DNA from: an uncultured Bacteroidales bacterium
Lineage (GTDB): Bacteria > Bacteroidota > Bacteroidia > Bacteroidales > F082
Assembly: GCA_905234765.1 (NCBI GenBank)
Contig: CAJOIF010000015.1
Span: forward strand, 95,606 to 159,605
Direction of reading: 5' to 3'
DNA length: 64,000 bases
Position 1 is the first letter of the stretch. Each line of letters begins with the position of its first letter. This document shows, piece by piece, positions 1 through 8,253 of the stretch. The translations under genes and the position numbers were made by a program. The notes under the pieces were generated by a model. The model was not told the DNA's origin and did not search any database. It saw only the letters and a list, made by a program, of their open reading frames with translations.

Positions 1-633
1 TTGCGAGAACAATACGAAACTTCCTTTGAGGTTGGTTTCTTTGATTTCGGGGGCAATTCTTTCATGGCTGTTCAAAAGTCCTGTGATTCTGAGCAATTCG
101 CCACAGTCCATGTTTTGGATGAACTCGAATTTATAGCCCATCCACACCCATCCCTTTTCTTCGAATAGTTTTCCGAAATAGGCCCATGATTCCTTGTTTT
201 TCACGATGATAAGCCTTGGTTGGATGACTTCTTCGATGATGTGTTGCGTGAGATTCAGTTGGTCAACCGTGAAGCGGATGCCATTAGGGTTGGGAAGAAT
301 CTGTTTTTGCATAAACTCCTGATTTTGTTCGCGGAAATAGAACAAATCGGTGTAAGCGGCTTCACCTCTGATATCAATGTTGTATTCGTCCTCATACAGC
401 ATTTTCTTGACGGGTGAGAAGTAGTTGTCGTGGGTAGTGTCGTAGAAATCCACTTTGAAACTTGTGTTGCCCATGTGGTCTTGCCCGTCTCTGAATGAGG
501 GATTGAAGCCTGTGATGAGGAAAGGCTTCTTTTCACTGTTTTCGGCAAAGCAATAACCTCGTTTGACTTGGAATGGCAGTGATGTGATGTAATCCTGCGA
601 CCAAATTTCATCTAATCGTTGTTTGATATTCAT
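1..633 (-). CDS. Hypothetical cytoplasmic protein, 3' end outside window
   Basis: The frame is open from an ATG at 633 to the left edge, at least 211 residues, so the C-terminus lies outside the window. I do not recognise the family securely. There is no signal peptide or membrane segment. A G-F-N-P-S loop at about residues 42-46 and an A-A-Y-T-D-L-F stretch near residue 92 faintly recall the uracil-DNA glycosylase superfamily, which uses a similar GxNPS loop; this is inference only. The gene follows the small membrane protein gene on the same strand after 19 nt, so the two may be cotranscribed. Confidence 0.72.
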   Translation of the reverse strand, partial: MNIKQRLDEIWSQDYITSLPFQVKRGYCFAENSEKKPFLITGFNPSFRDGQDHMGNTSFKVDFYDTTHDNYFSPVKKMLYEDEYNIDIRGEAAYTDLFYFREQNQEFMQKQILPNPNGIRFTVDQLNLTQHIIEEVIQPRLIIVKNKESWAYFGKLFEEKGWVWMGYKFEFIQNMDCGELLRITGLLNSHERIAPEIKETNLKGSFVLFSQ

Positions 634-652
634 AGTGTTGTAAATTAATTCG

Positions 653-1228
653 TTACCAACCCATTATGTCGAAGAAGCCAACTAATAACAAAAAGCCAAT
701 AAAAAGGAACAAGATTATGTAAAGAACAGTGAACTTCTTCCAACTTTTGATAAACCGGGCTTTTCTATATGCCTTTTTGTAATACGGTAGTAAAGGCTCG
801 TTTGGGTCAATGGCTTTTAGGCGAATTAACCCTTGCTTGTATTTTTCCAATAATGCATCGTTGAATTTGTTTCTGATTTTCGATTCATCATCCCCTGTAT
901 AGTGATATTTGTTTGCAGAAAGTTGCACTGACAGTTCCGAAAGTTGTTCGATTAATTCTGTTTTGTCTGCTGAGTATCTGAATGTTGCTACCTTATCAAT
1001 ATTGCTCAAAACGGCAGCATCAATTAGATTGAGTTGGTCTTTGTCTTTGCGTTTTTCGTTGCTTTCGATTCTTATTTTGTCGTTTTCGCCTTGTATTTTG
1101 GCTCTTTCGCTTATGACTTTATGAGGTGTAGACCATTTGTCGCCAAACAAGAAATTACTAACCAGTTTTCCCGTGTTTTTTCCGACCTCGCGTTTGAAAG
1201 ACTTGCCAAATGTACCTTCGTCACCCAT
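653..1228 (-). CDS. Small membrane-anchored hypothetical protein
   Basis: This encodes about 191 residues when started at the ATG at 1228, where the protein begins MGDEGTFGKSFKRE. A GGAGG stretch lies upstream, and a longer in-frame start at 1309 is possible. The N-terminal part has a polar motif G-K-N-T-G-K followed by F-G-D-K-W-S-T-P; the middle is charged and probably helical. One strong hydrophobic segment at about residues 165-187 would anchor the C-terminus in the membrane with most of the protein in the cytoplasm. I do not recognise a function. The 5' side borders an inverted-repeat element at 1308-1429 that may contribute its leader. Confidence 0.6.
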   Translation of the reverse strand: MGDEGTFGKSFKREVGKNTGKLVSNFLFGDKWSTPHKVISERAKIQGENDKIRIESNEKRKDKDQLNLIDAAVLSNIDKVATFRYSADKTELIEQLSELSVQLSANKYHYTGDDESKIRNKFNDALLEKYKQGLIRLKAIDPNEPLLPYYKKAYRKARFIKSWKKFTVLYIILFLFIGFLLLVGFFDIMGW

Positions 1229-1307
1229 AATGATTGCAAATGTCCATCCTCCAGTTCCCCCAAGGACGATTACACAAAAGAAGCGTGGAACTGTATGCCA
1301 CATTTCC

Positions 1308-1429
1308 AAGTCGAAGGTCCTGAGAATTACCTATTTGTCGCAAATATGAGATAGCAGCCCACGCTAAAGTGGTAGCCACTATGCTCCTTGTGACAAATAA
1401 AGTCAATGAATTTCTCAGGTTCTCGACTT
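1308..1429. repeat. Imperfect inverted repeat, possible MITE or structured RNA
   Basis: Left arm about 1308-1345 and right arm about 1384-1429 are imperfect reverse complements: both contain AAGTCGA, CCTGAGAA and an (T/C)TATTTGTC(A/G)CAA block in the same order. Between them lies a second small hairpin around AGTGGTAGCCACT. This is the main recognisable structure in the roughly 350-bp gene-free stretch 1229-1578; nothing else stands out there. Confidence 0.5.
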
Positions 1430-1578
1430 ACAAGACAAGCATAACGCTTCTTTCAATATGTACGGACAGGCCGAAACCAATCCGACAGCAAAAATAGAAA
1501 AAAGAAGGCATTTGCAAGCCGATTGAAGAAAAAAATCTGTTTTCCTCAAGAGATATGGAAGAGAATTGGTAAAAGATT

Positions 1579-2907
1579 TCAGAGAGCAGTTCCTAAAAAC
1601 ATCACATCATAAACCGGCATATAGGTCACGCTGTCCTTTACTTCAACGGTTCCTTCGTTGCAGAACACGATGGCGTTTTTCACGGAATAATCCTCATTTT
1701 CAATGAAATGATCCAAAGCACTATGCACATAATAATCTTTTCCCGATTTGATTTCCAACGGCAATACTGAAAGATGCTCATAGTCGTCGATGAGGAAATC
1801 GACTTCGCCTTTTTTCTTGTTGTCGTAATAGAACAACTTGAAGCCATGCGCCTTCAGTTCTTGCGCCACCGCCGATTCGTACACCGTTCCCAAATTCACG
1901 CTGCACTCGTCATTCAAAATCGGATTGATGTTGTTTCGATAGAGGATGCCCGTCAAAATGCCGACATCGTTGAGATACAACTTCAACAAGTTCTTGCTCA
2001 TCGACTCGACGAGTGGGAAAACTGGTGTCGAAATGGCCTTCACATCAAGGGCGATGCCCGAAGCAATCAGATAATCGAACTCGTCTTGATAGTCCTTGAA
2101 ACGCTTGCTGTCCATTCCTTCAATGTCGCGGGCAACGATGCGCTTCTTCTTGTTTTCCAATACCGAAGGAATCATGTCATAGATACGCCTGATTTTCAGA
2201 CGGTTTTCTTGGTCATATTTTGAAGCATCAATGCCGTAATACTCATGGATTTGGCCTTGGATTTGTCGTACGGTAGCTATATTAGTGTCGTTCACAAACG
2301 ACTGCACCGCTTCGGGCAATCCCCCAACCAACAAATACTTGCGGAACAGGTCCATCATCCGCCGATGTAAACTCTCTTGCAGGCTTTTCTTGGCCAAAAA
2401 CATCTCGTGACAATGGCTGATGAACTCTTCGCCCACGCCATTTGCCCAAAGGAACTCCTCAAAATCAAGCGGATAAAGATGGCGCACTTCAATACTTCCC
2501 ATAGGGATGGAAAGCGTCTTGAACAAGGTGATGCCCAACTCCGAACCACTGGCAATGTAGGTATAGCGGTTGTCCTGATTAAGGAATTTGAGCAAAGTGA
2601 GCAAATGCGGATAAGCCTGAATCTCATCGAGAAAGACCAAAGTGTCCTCCTTGCTGCCCAACTTTTCTCCTGCCAAAGCACTCAGTTGTAGGTAAAAACC
2701 CGCAACCGATTTCGCATCGGCAAAGTTCCGCTCGTTCAGACTGTCGTCCAACAAGTTGATTTCCACATAGTTCTTGAACATCCGCTGTCCAACTTGACGG
2801 ATGATGAAGGTCTTTCCCGTCTGTCGGGCACCGTCCAAAATCAGGATTTTCTGCGGTCGTGGAGCCAAGAAATCCTCAATGTAAGCCTCTATTTTTCGCT
2901 TCAGCAT
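1579..2907 (-). CDS. AAA-family ATPase with C-terminal DUF4143 domain
   Basis: A 442-residue protein from the ATG at 2907; an upstream in-frame ATG at 2940 would add 11 residues that look less natural. The Walker A motif GARQTGKT is at about residues 26-33 and a Walker B LVFLDEIQ ends near residue 97. The C-terminal part has a PD-(D/E)xK-like pattern: D370 in GEVDFLI and E385-x-K387 in LEIKSGK. This architecture is common in Bacteroidota and archaea; its role is unknown, although genes of this type are often multicopy and mobile in character. It stands alone, with three 33-bp direct repeats just upstream of the start. A decayed relative lies at 22118-22270. Confidence 0.9.
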   Translation of the reverse strand: MLKRKIEAYIEDFLAPRPQKILILDGARQTGKTFIIRQVGQRMFKNYVEINLLDDSLNERNFADAKSVAGFYLQLSALAGEKLGSKEDTLVFLDEIQAYPHLLTLLKFLNQDNRYTYIASGSELGITLFKTLSIPMGSIEVRHLYPLDFEEFLWANGVGEEFISHCHEMFLAKKSLQESLHRRMMDLFRKYLLVGGLPEAVQSFVNDTNIATVRQIQGQIHEYYGIDASKYDQENRLKIRRIYDMIPSVLENKKKRIVARDIEGMDSKRFKDYQDEFDYLIASGIALDVKAISTPVFPLVESMSKNLLKLYLNDVGILTGILYRNNINPILNDECSVNLGTVYESAVAQELKAHGFKLFYYDNKKKGEVDFLIDDYEHLSVLPLEIKSGKDYYVHSALDHFIENEDYSVKNAIVFCNEGTVEVKDSVTYMPVYDVMFLGTAL

Positions 2908-2961
2908 GGCCGTGATTTTTATTTTGCCGCAAAAATACATATTTTCAGTGAATTACAAAAC

Positions 2962-3043
2962 AAAAACTGCGTTTTCCTATAAAATTCACTTTTAAAAAAC
3001 TGCGTTTTCCTATAAAATTTGGCTCCAAAAAACTGCGTTTTCC
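2962..3043. repeat. Three 33-bp-spaced direct repeats upstream of AAA ATPase
   Basis: The unit AAAAACTGCGTTTTCC starts at 2962, 2995 and 3028, exactly 33 bp apart; the first two copies continue TATAAAATT, the third diverges. They lie 55 bp upstream of the ATPase start and may be binding sites or the remains of an element end. A related array with the same period sits beside an ATPase relic at 22338-22469. Confidence 0.85.
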
Positions 3044-3108
3044 GATGGATCCATAACATCAATGATGTTTGTTAGGAATCTGATTTTTGAAAAAAAACAG
3101 CAAAAAAG

Positions 3109-3139
3109 TTTGGATATTGAAAAGTTTGTTATAATTTTG
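3109..3139 (+). promoter_or_regulatory. Bacteroides-type promoter for the lipoprotein gene
   Basis: TTTG at 3109-3112, a 19-nt spacer and TAATTTTG at 3132-3139 match the Bacteroidota consensus TTTG, N19-21, TAnnTTTG. The ATG of the lipoprotein gene follows 24 nt later. Confidence 0.75.
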
Positions 3140-3163
3140 TATCGAAAAAAATATAGTTCAGAT

Positions 3164-4189
3164 ATGAAAAAGAATATTTCAGTACTGTTTTTTGCTGTTT
3201 TTATAGTTTGCTCCTCATGCAGGAAAGACATTGACCTCTATGCGGATTATAAAATAGTTCCAATCGTTTATGGTTTACTTGATGCCAATGCCGATACCAA
3301 TTTCATCAAGATCACGAGGGCGTTTTATGCCCAAAACGACGATGCCACGCAAGTTGCAATGAATCCTGATTCAAGTGATTATCCTGGGAAGCTTGACGTG
3401 CGTCTCACGGAGTTTTGCAATGGTGACAGTATTCGACAAATCATTCTTGATACGATTACCATTAGGAATAAGCAAGAGGGAACATTTTATGCGCCCAAGC
3501 AAAAACTGTATTATACAGCGGAGCGGTTGGGCAAAAACACGAAGACCGACAGCTATTCATACCGTCTTTCGATTGTGCTTCCAGACCGCATTTTGGTTTC
3601 TGATGCAGATATTGTGGGTTCCGACGGTTTTTTTGTGAAAAGTCTTGCTGCCAATTTCTCGCAACAGTATTTCGGCACCAACCGTCCTTTGGAGTTTTAT
3701 CCAGCTATTAACGCTGCCTCATACGATATCACCATGTCGTTCACTTTTAAGGAACAGCGTACCCCGACTTCGGATTCTGTCCCGCGTACAATGTATTGGA
3801 AACTGAATACCTATGATGAGTACTATCTTGCTGCCCATTTGGAGGATGGGTATTATCACGTCACTTATCGGCCAGAGCAGTTTCATGAGATGCTGAGGGA
3901 CTTTATTGGTGCCGACACTTCCATAGCGGGCTTATCGCGCTTCATTGGCGACTATCCTGTGGAAATCACCATTGCGGCGGCAGGGGAAGAGTTGACGCGT
4001 TATATTGAGTGGAATTCGATGGGAGGATATGGTACGCAGGGCGGCAACGACTACACCCTTATCGATGGAGGCATGGGCGTTTTCTCGTCGCGTATGATAA
4101 CTTCGCGAAAGGTTAGATTGGCAGGTACGACAGTGCCCGAGCTTTTGGCGCACCGTAGCTGGTGCTTCAAGTTTTGTGGTGGAGATTAG
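3164..4189 (+). CDS. DUF4249-like surface lipoprotein
   Basis: A 341-residue protein starting at the ATG at 3164, directly behind a consensus promoter. The hydrophobic N-terminus ends in C-S-S-C near residue 19, a plausible lipobox for signal peptidase II. The body (an early I-V-P-I-V-Y-G-L-L-D segment, F-I-K-I-T-R-A-F, a Y-T-A-E-R-L segment, repeated beta-strand patterns) resembles DUF4249 lipoproteins found beside outer-membrane receptors in Bacteroidota, but no TonB receptor is next to it here. It is monocistronic and converges on the methyltransferase gene, overlapping it by 4 nt. Confidence 0.8.
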   Translation: MKKNISVLFFAVFIVCSSCRKDIDLYADYKIVPIVYGLLDANADTNFIKITRAFYAQNDDATQVAMNPDSSDYPGKLDVRLTEFCNGDSIRQIILDTITIRNKQEGTFYAPKQKLYYTAERLGKNTKTDSYSYRLSIVLPDRILVSDADIVGSDGFFVKSLAANFSQQYFGTNRPLEFYPAINAASYDITMSFTFKEQRTPTSDSVPRTMYWKLNTYDEYYLAAHLEDGYYHVTYRPEQFHEMLRDFIGADTSIAGLSRFIGDYPVEITIAAAGEELTRYIEWNSMGGYGTQGGNDYTLIDGGMGVFSSRMITSRKVRLAGTTVPELLAHRSWCFKFCGGD

Positions 4190-4917
4190 CAGGGCTTGGT
4201 TAACTCGGCCATGATGATGGCAGCCGCAACGGAAGCGTTGAGCGACTCCGTCACGCTTTCGCCGACACGGGGAATGGTGATAGGGTGAGTGATGAAAGGC
4301 ATAACCTCGTTTCGGATGCCATGCGACTCGCTGCCGATGACGATGATGCCTTCGTGGTTGCATTTCGTTTCAAACAGGTTGTCCCCATCAAGCAAGGCGC
4401 CGTAAATCGTGTAGCCCTCGTTTTTCTTCTGTGCGAGGAAAGCGGGGAGCTTGGTTTCAAAAACGTTGATTCTAAAGATGGAACCCATCGTAGCTTGGAT
4501 GACTTTGGGATTCCATACTTCCACACAGTCGGGGCTGCAAACGATGTCGTAAATGCCAAACCATTCGGCCGTGCGGATGAGGGTGCCCATGTTGCCTGGG
4601 TTGGCGATGCCGTCCAAGGCAAGGATGTGTCTCGGAGACGGTGACAGTCCTTGTTTTTCGGGGATGTACACCACGGCGAGGATGCCGGGAGGCGTATCCT
4701 GACCGCTCATCTGTGCCATCTGTACCTCAGTAACGGTTTCGGCCTGAGGGAAAAGGTCGTGGCAGGTTTCGGTAACATAAAGTGCTTTGACGGCAAAACG
4801 CGAGTGTAGTAGCTCTTCAACCATTTTTCGTCCTTCAACGACGAAGAGCCCCCATTCCTTGCGGAATTTCTGTTGCCGGAGTGATGCAACCTGTTTTATC
4901 TCGTTCTTGGTAACCAT
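4186..4917 (-). CDS. SpoU/TrmH-family RNA 2'-O-ribose methyltransferase
   Basis: A 243-residue SPOUT methyltransferase using S-adenosylmethionine to methylate a ribose in rRNA or tRNA. The start at 4917 gives MVTKNEIKQVASLRQQKFRK; the longer reading runs into the terminator of rplI. The N-terminal substrate-binding region is followed by the three knot motifs: N-P-G-N-M-G-T-L-I-R-T-A, I-V-I-G-S-E-S-H-G-I and I-P-R-V-G-E-S-V-T-E-S-L-N-A-S-V-A. The target nucleotide cannot be told. A second family member lies at 49146-49916. It lies downstream of the S6-S18-L9 operon, separated by a terminator. Confidence 0.92.
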   Translation of the reverse strand: MVTKNEIKQVASLRQQKFRKEWGLFVVEGRKMVEELLHSRFAVKALYVTETCHDLFPQAETVTEVQMAQMSGQDTPPGILAVVYIPEKQGLSPSPRHILALDGIANPGNMGTLIRTAEWFGIYDIVCSPDCVEVWNPKVIQATMGSIFRINVFETKLPAFLAQKKNEGYTIYGALLDGDNLFETKCNHEGIIVIGSESHGIRNEVMPFITHPITIPRVGESVTESLNASVAAAIIMAELTKPC

Positions 4918-4924
4918 TGGCAAG

Positions 4925-4953
4925 AAAAAGGCTGCCTCACGGATGGGGCAGCC
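4925..4953 (-). terminator. Rho-independent terminator of the rpsF-rpsR-rplI operon
   Basis: On the minus strand GGCTGCC (4947-4953) pairs with GGCAGCC (4930-4936) and is followed by a T run (4925-4929). It lies 27 nt after the rplI stop codon. Confidence 0.8.
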
Positions 4954-4979
4954 CAATTGTTATGAAAAAGTTCTGATGT

Positions 4980-5429
4980 TCATTCGGCGAAGACGGTGAA
5001 GTCGACATCCACGCTCACTTCCTTGTGGAGGCGAATCTTGGCGGTATAGTCACCCAGTTCCTTGATGGCGTCTTCGTTGAGGACGATCTGCTTGCGGTCC
5101 ACTTCGATGTTGGTGGCTTCCTTGATGGCGTTGGCGATCATGATGCTGTTGACCGAGCCGAAGATTTTGCCGGAGGTACCAGCCTTGGCAGGGATTTGCA
5201 GCTTCAGGCCTTCCAAAGCCTTGGCTTTGTCCATAGCTTCATTCTTAATCTTCTCTTCCTTGTGAGCCTGCTGGCGCATTTCCTCGGCCAAGATCTTGCG
5301 GTTTCTCTCGGTCGCCAGGATGGCCATGCCTTGGGGGATGAGGTAGTTGCGGCCGTAGCCGGGCTTCACGGTCACGATGTCATTCTTGTAACCCAAATTG
5401 GTGACGTCTTGTTTCAGAATAATATCCAT
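4980..5429 (-). CDS. rplI: 50S ribosomal protein L9
   Basis: A 149-residue full-length L9, which binds domain V of 23S rRNA near the L1 stalk. The N-terminal rRNA-binding domain carries the family signature (M-D-I-I-L-K, then G-Y-G-R-N-Y-L-I-P near residues 24-33), followed by the long connecting helix rich in Glu and Lys and a C-terminal domain. It is the last gene of the rpsF-rpsR-rplI operon, 18 nt after rpsR, and ends at a clear terminator. Confidence 0.98.
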   Translation of the reverse strand: MDIILKQDVTNLGYKNDIVTVKPGYGRNYLIPQGMAILATERNRKILAEEMRQQAHKEEKIKNEAMDKAKALEGLKLQIPAKAGTSGKIFGSVNSIMIANAIKEATNIEVDRKQIVLNEDAIKELGDYTAKIRLHKEVSVDVDFTVFAE

Positions 5430-5447
5430 GTGTTGTCCTCCTTCAAA

Positions 5448-5723
5448 TTATTTCAAACAGTCAGCTACAAAAGGCATCAGGGCGAGGTGACGGGCACGTT
5501 TGACGGCCTGGGCAACCTTGCGCTGGTATTTCGTGGAAGTGCCGGTGATGCGGCGGGGCAGGATCTTGCCTTGCTCGTTGACGAACTTCAGCAAAAAGTC
5601 GGCATCTTTGTAGTCGATGTACTTGATGCGGTTCTTCTTGAAGCGGCAGTATTTCTTTCTCTTGGTATCTACGGCAATGGGGGTCAGATACTTGATGTCG
5701 TTGTTGTTGTTCACTTGTGCCAT
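5448..5723 (-). CDS. rpsR: 30S ribosomal protein S18
   Basis: A 91-residue S18, which pairs with S6 on the platform of the small subunit. Family features are visible: the C-R-F-K-K segment near residue 26, [23 protein letters not shown] and the basic Q-V-A-like [13 protein letters not shown] tail. It is the middle gene of the operon, 27 nt after rpsF and 18 nt before rplI. Confidence 0.98.
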   Translation of the reverse strand: MAQVNNNNDIKYLTPIAVDTKRKKYCRFKKNRIKYIDYKDADFLLKFVNEQGKILPRRITGTSTKYQRKVAQAVKRARHLALMPFVADCLK

Positions 5724-5750
5724 GTCTCTTTCAATTTTAAGGGTTCAACA

Positions 5751-6119
5751 TTAGGCTTGCGCTTCGTTAGTGGCAGGAGCGTTCTCGGCTTCTGCTGCTT
5801 TCTTGCGTCTCTTCTCGTTGTAGGCGACGGCGTGCTTGTCAAGCTTCACGGTGAGGAAGCGCATCACGCGCTCGTCACGCTTGAGCTCGGTCTCGACATC
5901 GGCGATGACATTACCCTCGGCCTTGTACTCTATCAACTGATAGAAGCCCGTGGATTTCTTCTGGATGGGGTAGGCCAGCTTACGCATGCCCCAGTTCTCT
6001 TCATGAACGATCTCTGCACCAGCACCGGTCAGGTGATCTTCATACTTCTTTACCGCTTCCTTCATCTGATCTTCAGACAAAACGGGAGTTAAAATGAAAA
6101 CGGTTTCGTACTGATTCAT
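5751..6119 (-). CDS. rpsF: 30S ribosomal protein S6
   Basis: A 122-residue S6 with the usual N-terminus ([12 protein letters not shown]), the G-M-R-K-L-A-Y-P segment and the F-Y-Q-L-I-E-Y beta strand, then an Ala/Glu-rich extension of about 20 residues typical of Bacteroidota. It heads the S6-S18-L9 operon. A TATCTTTG promoter element sits about 57 nt upstream of the start, within an A/T-rich leader. Confidence 0.98.
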   Translation of the reverse strand: MNQYETVFILTPVLSEDQMKEAVKKYEDHLTGAGAEIVHEENWGMRKLAYPIQKKSTGFYQLIEYKAEGNVIADVETELKRDERVMRFLTVKLDKHAVAYNEKRRKKAAEAENAPATNEAQA

Positions 6120-6175
6120 AATTAGTTGATTGTTAATGATTTAATTAAATAGTGTTTTTACTTAAAAAGCGGGTG

Positions 6176-6183
6176 CAAAGATA
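6176..6183 (-). promoter_or_regulatory. -7 element of the rpsF operon promoter
   Basis: TATCTTTG on the minus strand matches TAnnTTTG. Only a weak TTGC partner lies 18 nt upstream. The position, 57 nt before the rpsF start, and the A/T-rich leader fit a ribosomal promoter. Confidence 0.6.
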
Positions 6184-6230
6184 CGAATTTTTTCTTTACC
6201 CGCAACACCTGATTCAAAAAAAAGTTTGTT

Positions 6231-8252
6231 TTAGTGCTGGATTGCCACTTTTCGGATTGTGATAGTCTTGTCACCAGCCACTTTCACAAAATAGATTCCT
6301 GTCGAGAAGCCGCTGGTCGGTATCTCGTGGTAAGAGCCTTGTATTATGCTGTTGTAGCAGACTTTCCCTTGAAGGTCATATATAGTCAGTTCTGCGTTGT
6401 GCATGGGTTTGCTGGCTGAAACTGTGATGAATGCAGAGGCGGGGGTGGGCGTAATCGTCAGAGACACTTCATTGGATTCAGCGATGAAGTCAGGCATGGC
6501 GGGCAGTTCGGTGTACCAGATGCCACCAGCCATAGGAGAAGCGTAAATCAACTCGCCATCGATGCAGATGTCAAGGATGGGTCCTTCCATAGGGATGTCT
6601 TCCATCTGTTGCCATTCATTGCAATGGTCGTATTTCAGGTATATGGAGCCGTCTTCGCAGCCCACGGCGATGATAGTATCCGTCGTGGTGATGCGCCTGA
6701 TGGTGGCATCGCTGGGCAGCGCGTCGATGCTGTGCCAGGTCTCACCCATGTCGTCGCTGAAATGAAGGCCATGTTCGCGAGTGCCAAGATACAATCCATT
6801 GTCGTGATAACGCAAACTGGTGTAGTTGACGCCTTCGAACGGTGAGTTGAGGACTTGCCAGTTGGAGCCTTGCTCGCGGCTGTGGCGCAATACGCCCTCG
6901 TAGGAGACATGGTACATGATGCTACCGTCCCAGGTGAGGTCAACAACGTCAATATCAAGTGGCAGGCAGGTGGGTACGTACCATTGCTGGCCAAGTCCGA
7001 AGGAGACATACATCCTGTCCTTGCTTCCCGCAATGATCTGCGAATCGCAGCGCACCAGACTCTGAAGCCATTGGTTCTCAGGCAGCCCAGAGCCCGCCGA
7101 ACTGAATGATGTGCCTCTGTTGGTGGAGAGGAAACTACCCAGCATGTCGGTGCCGATAAACACGTTGTTGCCTTCCACCATCATGCCTCGTATCTCCACC
7201 GTCCCGATGTTGGTGCTTTGTGTCCAAGTGCTGCCATTGTCGGTGTAGAACATGTCGGAGCCATGGGTGGCGGCCAGAATACGACCGTTGCTGGTGCCGA
7301 TATTGCCCACAGAGGCTAGGAACGCAGGTGTGTTGGTGCGTATCCAGCCGGTTCCATCGCTGTTGCCGCGGTAGATGTGTCCATCGGTGTCGCCGACGAA
7401 GATGTGTCCATCGCGAGCGTCCATGCACCAGAGGTTCTTTGACGCAAGGTTGGAGTTGAAGTCCTGCCAAGTGACGCCGTTGTTGTAGGAGACGTAGACA
7501 CCCTGTCCTATGCAAGCGGCATAAAGTGTGTCGCCGAGGTGAGCATAGCCTTTGGCTTGCTTGTTGAGGTTGGCGCTCGTCCAGGTGTCGCCGTTGTTGC
7601 TGGAAGCCATGACACCTTGTCCAAGTACGGTGGCGAAGACCTTTCCGTTGTGGCAGTAGATGCCGAGCACATCGTTGTTTAGTCCACTATTGCATGACTC
7701 CCAGGAGGCTCCGTCATTGAAGGAACGGTAGACCCCGCGCCTGTAAGTGGCGATGAAAATGGCGTTTTCGTTGTCGGACATGAAATAGGGATAGCGCACG
7801 TCGCTGGGGAAGATGCCCGTGATGTACTCGCCTTGGGTGCCGTTGATGGATTGATAGACACCTTGAACGTAGGTGGAGGCAAGGAGTGAGCCGTGGTGAA
7901 CCAGTATGTGCTTGACATAATGGTTATGCAGGTAAGGATCAGGTGTCCAGTGAAGACCGCCATCGGTGGTGCGGAAGATATTCTTGTCGGTGGCGAGGAA
8001 GACTGTGTCGTTATATGTGACGAGACATTTTGTGTCGCACGAGGTGAGTCCGTTGTTGCGGAACTCCCAGTTGAGGCCTTGGTCGCTGCTCACCAAGACG
8101 CCACCGCCTGTAGCAGCATAATAGAGGCTATCGGTACAAAGAATGCTTCTGACATAACGACCTTGGGGCCCGTTCATGGGATGCCATTGTGCTTTCGCAT
8201 CATAGAATAGCAGCGTGAGAGCAAAGAGAAGGAATAGGGCTCTGTTTTTCAT
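6231..8252 (-). CDS. Secreted beta-propeller protein with T9SS sorting domain
   Basis: A 673-residue exported protein. Residues 1-21 form a signal peptide ending in A-K-A. The body consists of repeated 35-45-residue blades with the sialidase/BNR-like pattern S-x-D-x-G-x-x-W (for example S-S-D-Q-G-L-N-W, T-T-D-G-G-L-H-W, S-F-N-D-G-A-S-W, S-N-N-G-D-T-W), as in exo-alpha-sialidase and sortilin-like propellers. The last 75 residues are a type A T9SS sorting domain (I-T-P-T-P-A-S, I-Y-D-L-Q-G-K, S-T-G-I-Y-F-V-K-V near the end), so it should be exported by the Por machinery encoded in this window. It follows wecB by 1 nt. Catalytic sialidase residues are not evident, so an enzymatic role is not claimed. 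Confidence 0.88.
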   Translation of the reverse strand: MKNRALFLLFALTLLFYDAKAQWHPMNGPQGRYVRSILCTDSLYYAATGGGVLVSSDQGLNWEFRNNGLTSCDTKCLVTYNDTVFLATDKNIFRTTDGGLHWTPDPYLHNHYVKHILVHHGSLLASTYVQGVYQSINGTQGEYITGIFPSDVRYPYFMSDNENAIFIATYRRGVYRSFNDGASWESCNSGLNNDVLGIYCHNGKVFATVLGQGVMASSNNGDTWTSANLNKQAKGYAHLGDTLYAACIGQGVYVSYNNGVTWQDFNSNLASKNLWCMDARDGHIFVGDTDGHIYRGNSDGTGWIRTNTPAFLASVGNIGTSNGRILAATHGSDMFYTDNGSTWTQSTNIGTVEIRGMMVEGNNVFIGTDMLGSFLSTNRGTSFSSAGSGLPENQWLQSLVRCDSQIIAGSKDRMYVSFGLGQQWYVPTCLPLDIDVVDLTWDGSIMYHVSYEGVLRHSREQGSNWQVLNSPFEGVNYTSLRYHDNGLYLGTREHGLHFSDDMGETWHSIDALPSDATIRRITTTDTIIAVGCEDGSIYLKYDHCNEWQQMEDIPMEGPILDICIDGELIYASPMAGGIWYTELPAMPDFIAESNEVSLTITPTPASAFITVSASKPMHNAELTIYDLQGKVCYNSIIQGSYHEIPTSGFSTGIYFVKVAGDKTITIRKVAIQH

Positions 8253-8253
8253 T

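Noticed and set aside
1..633. Naming the left-edge gene a uracil-DNA glycosylase
   Set aside because: Only a GxNPS-like loop supports it and the C-terminus is outside the window.
5025..6092. A 355-codon plus-strand frame across rplI, rpsR and rpsF
   Set aside because: It runs antisense through three ribosomal protein genes; low-complexity Val/Leu/Gly composition typical of a shadow frame.
6231..8252. Calling the beta-propeller protein PorZ
   Set aside because: PorZ has a different propeller type; the S-x-D-x-G-x-x-W blades here are BNR/sortilin-like and the sorting domain is of ordinary cargo type.
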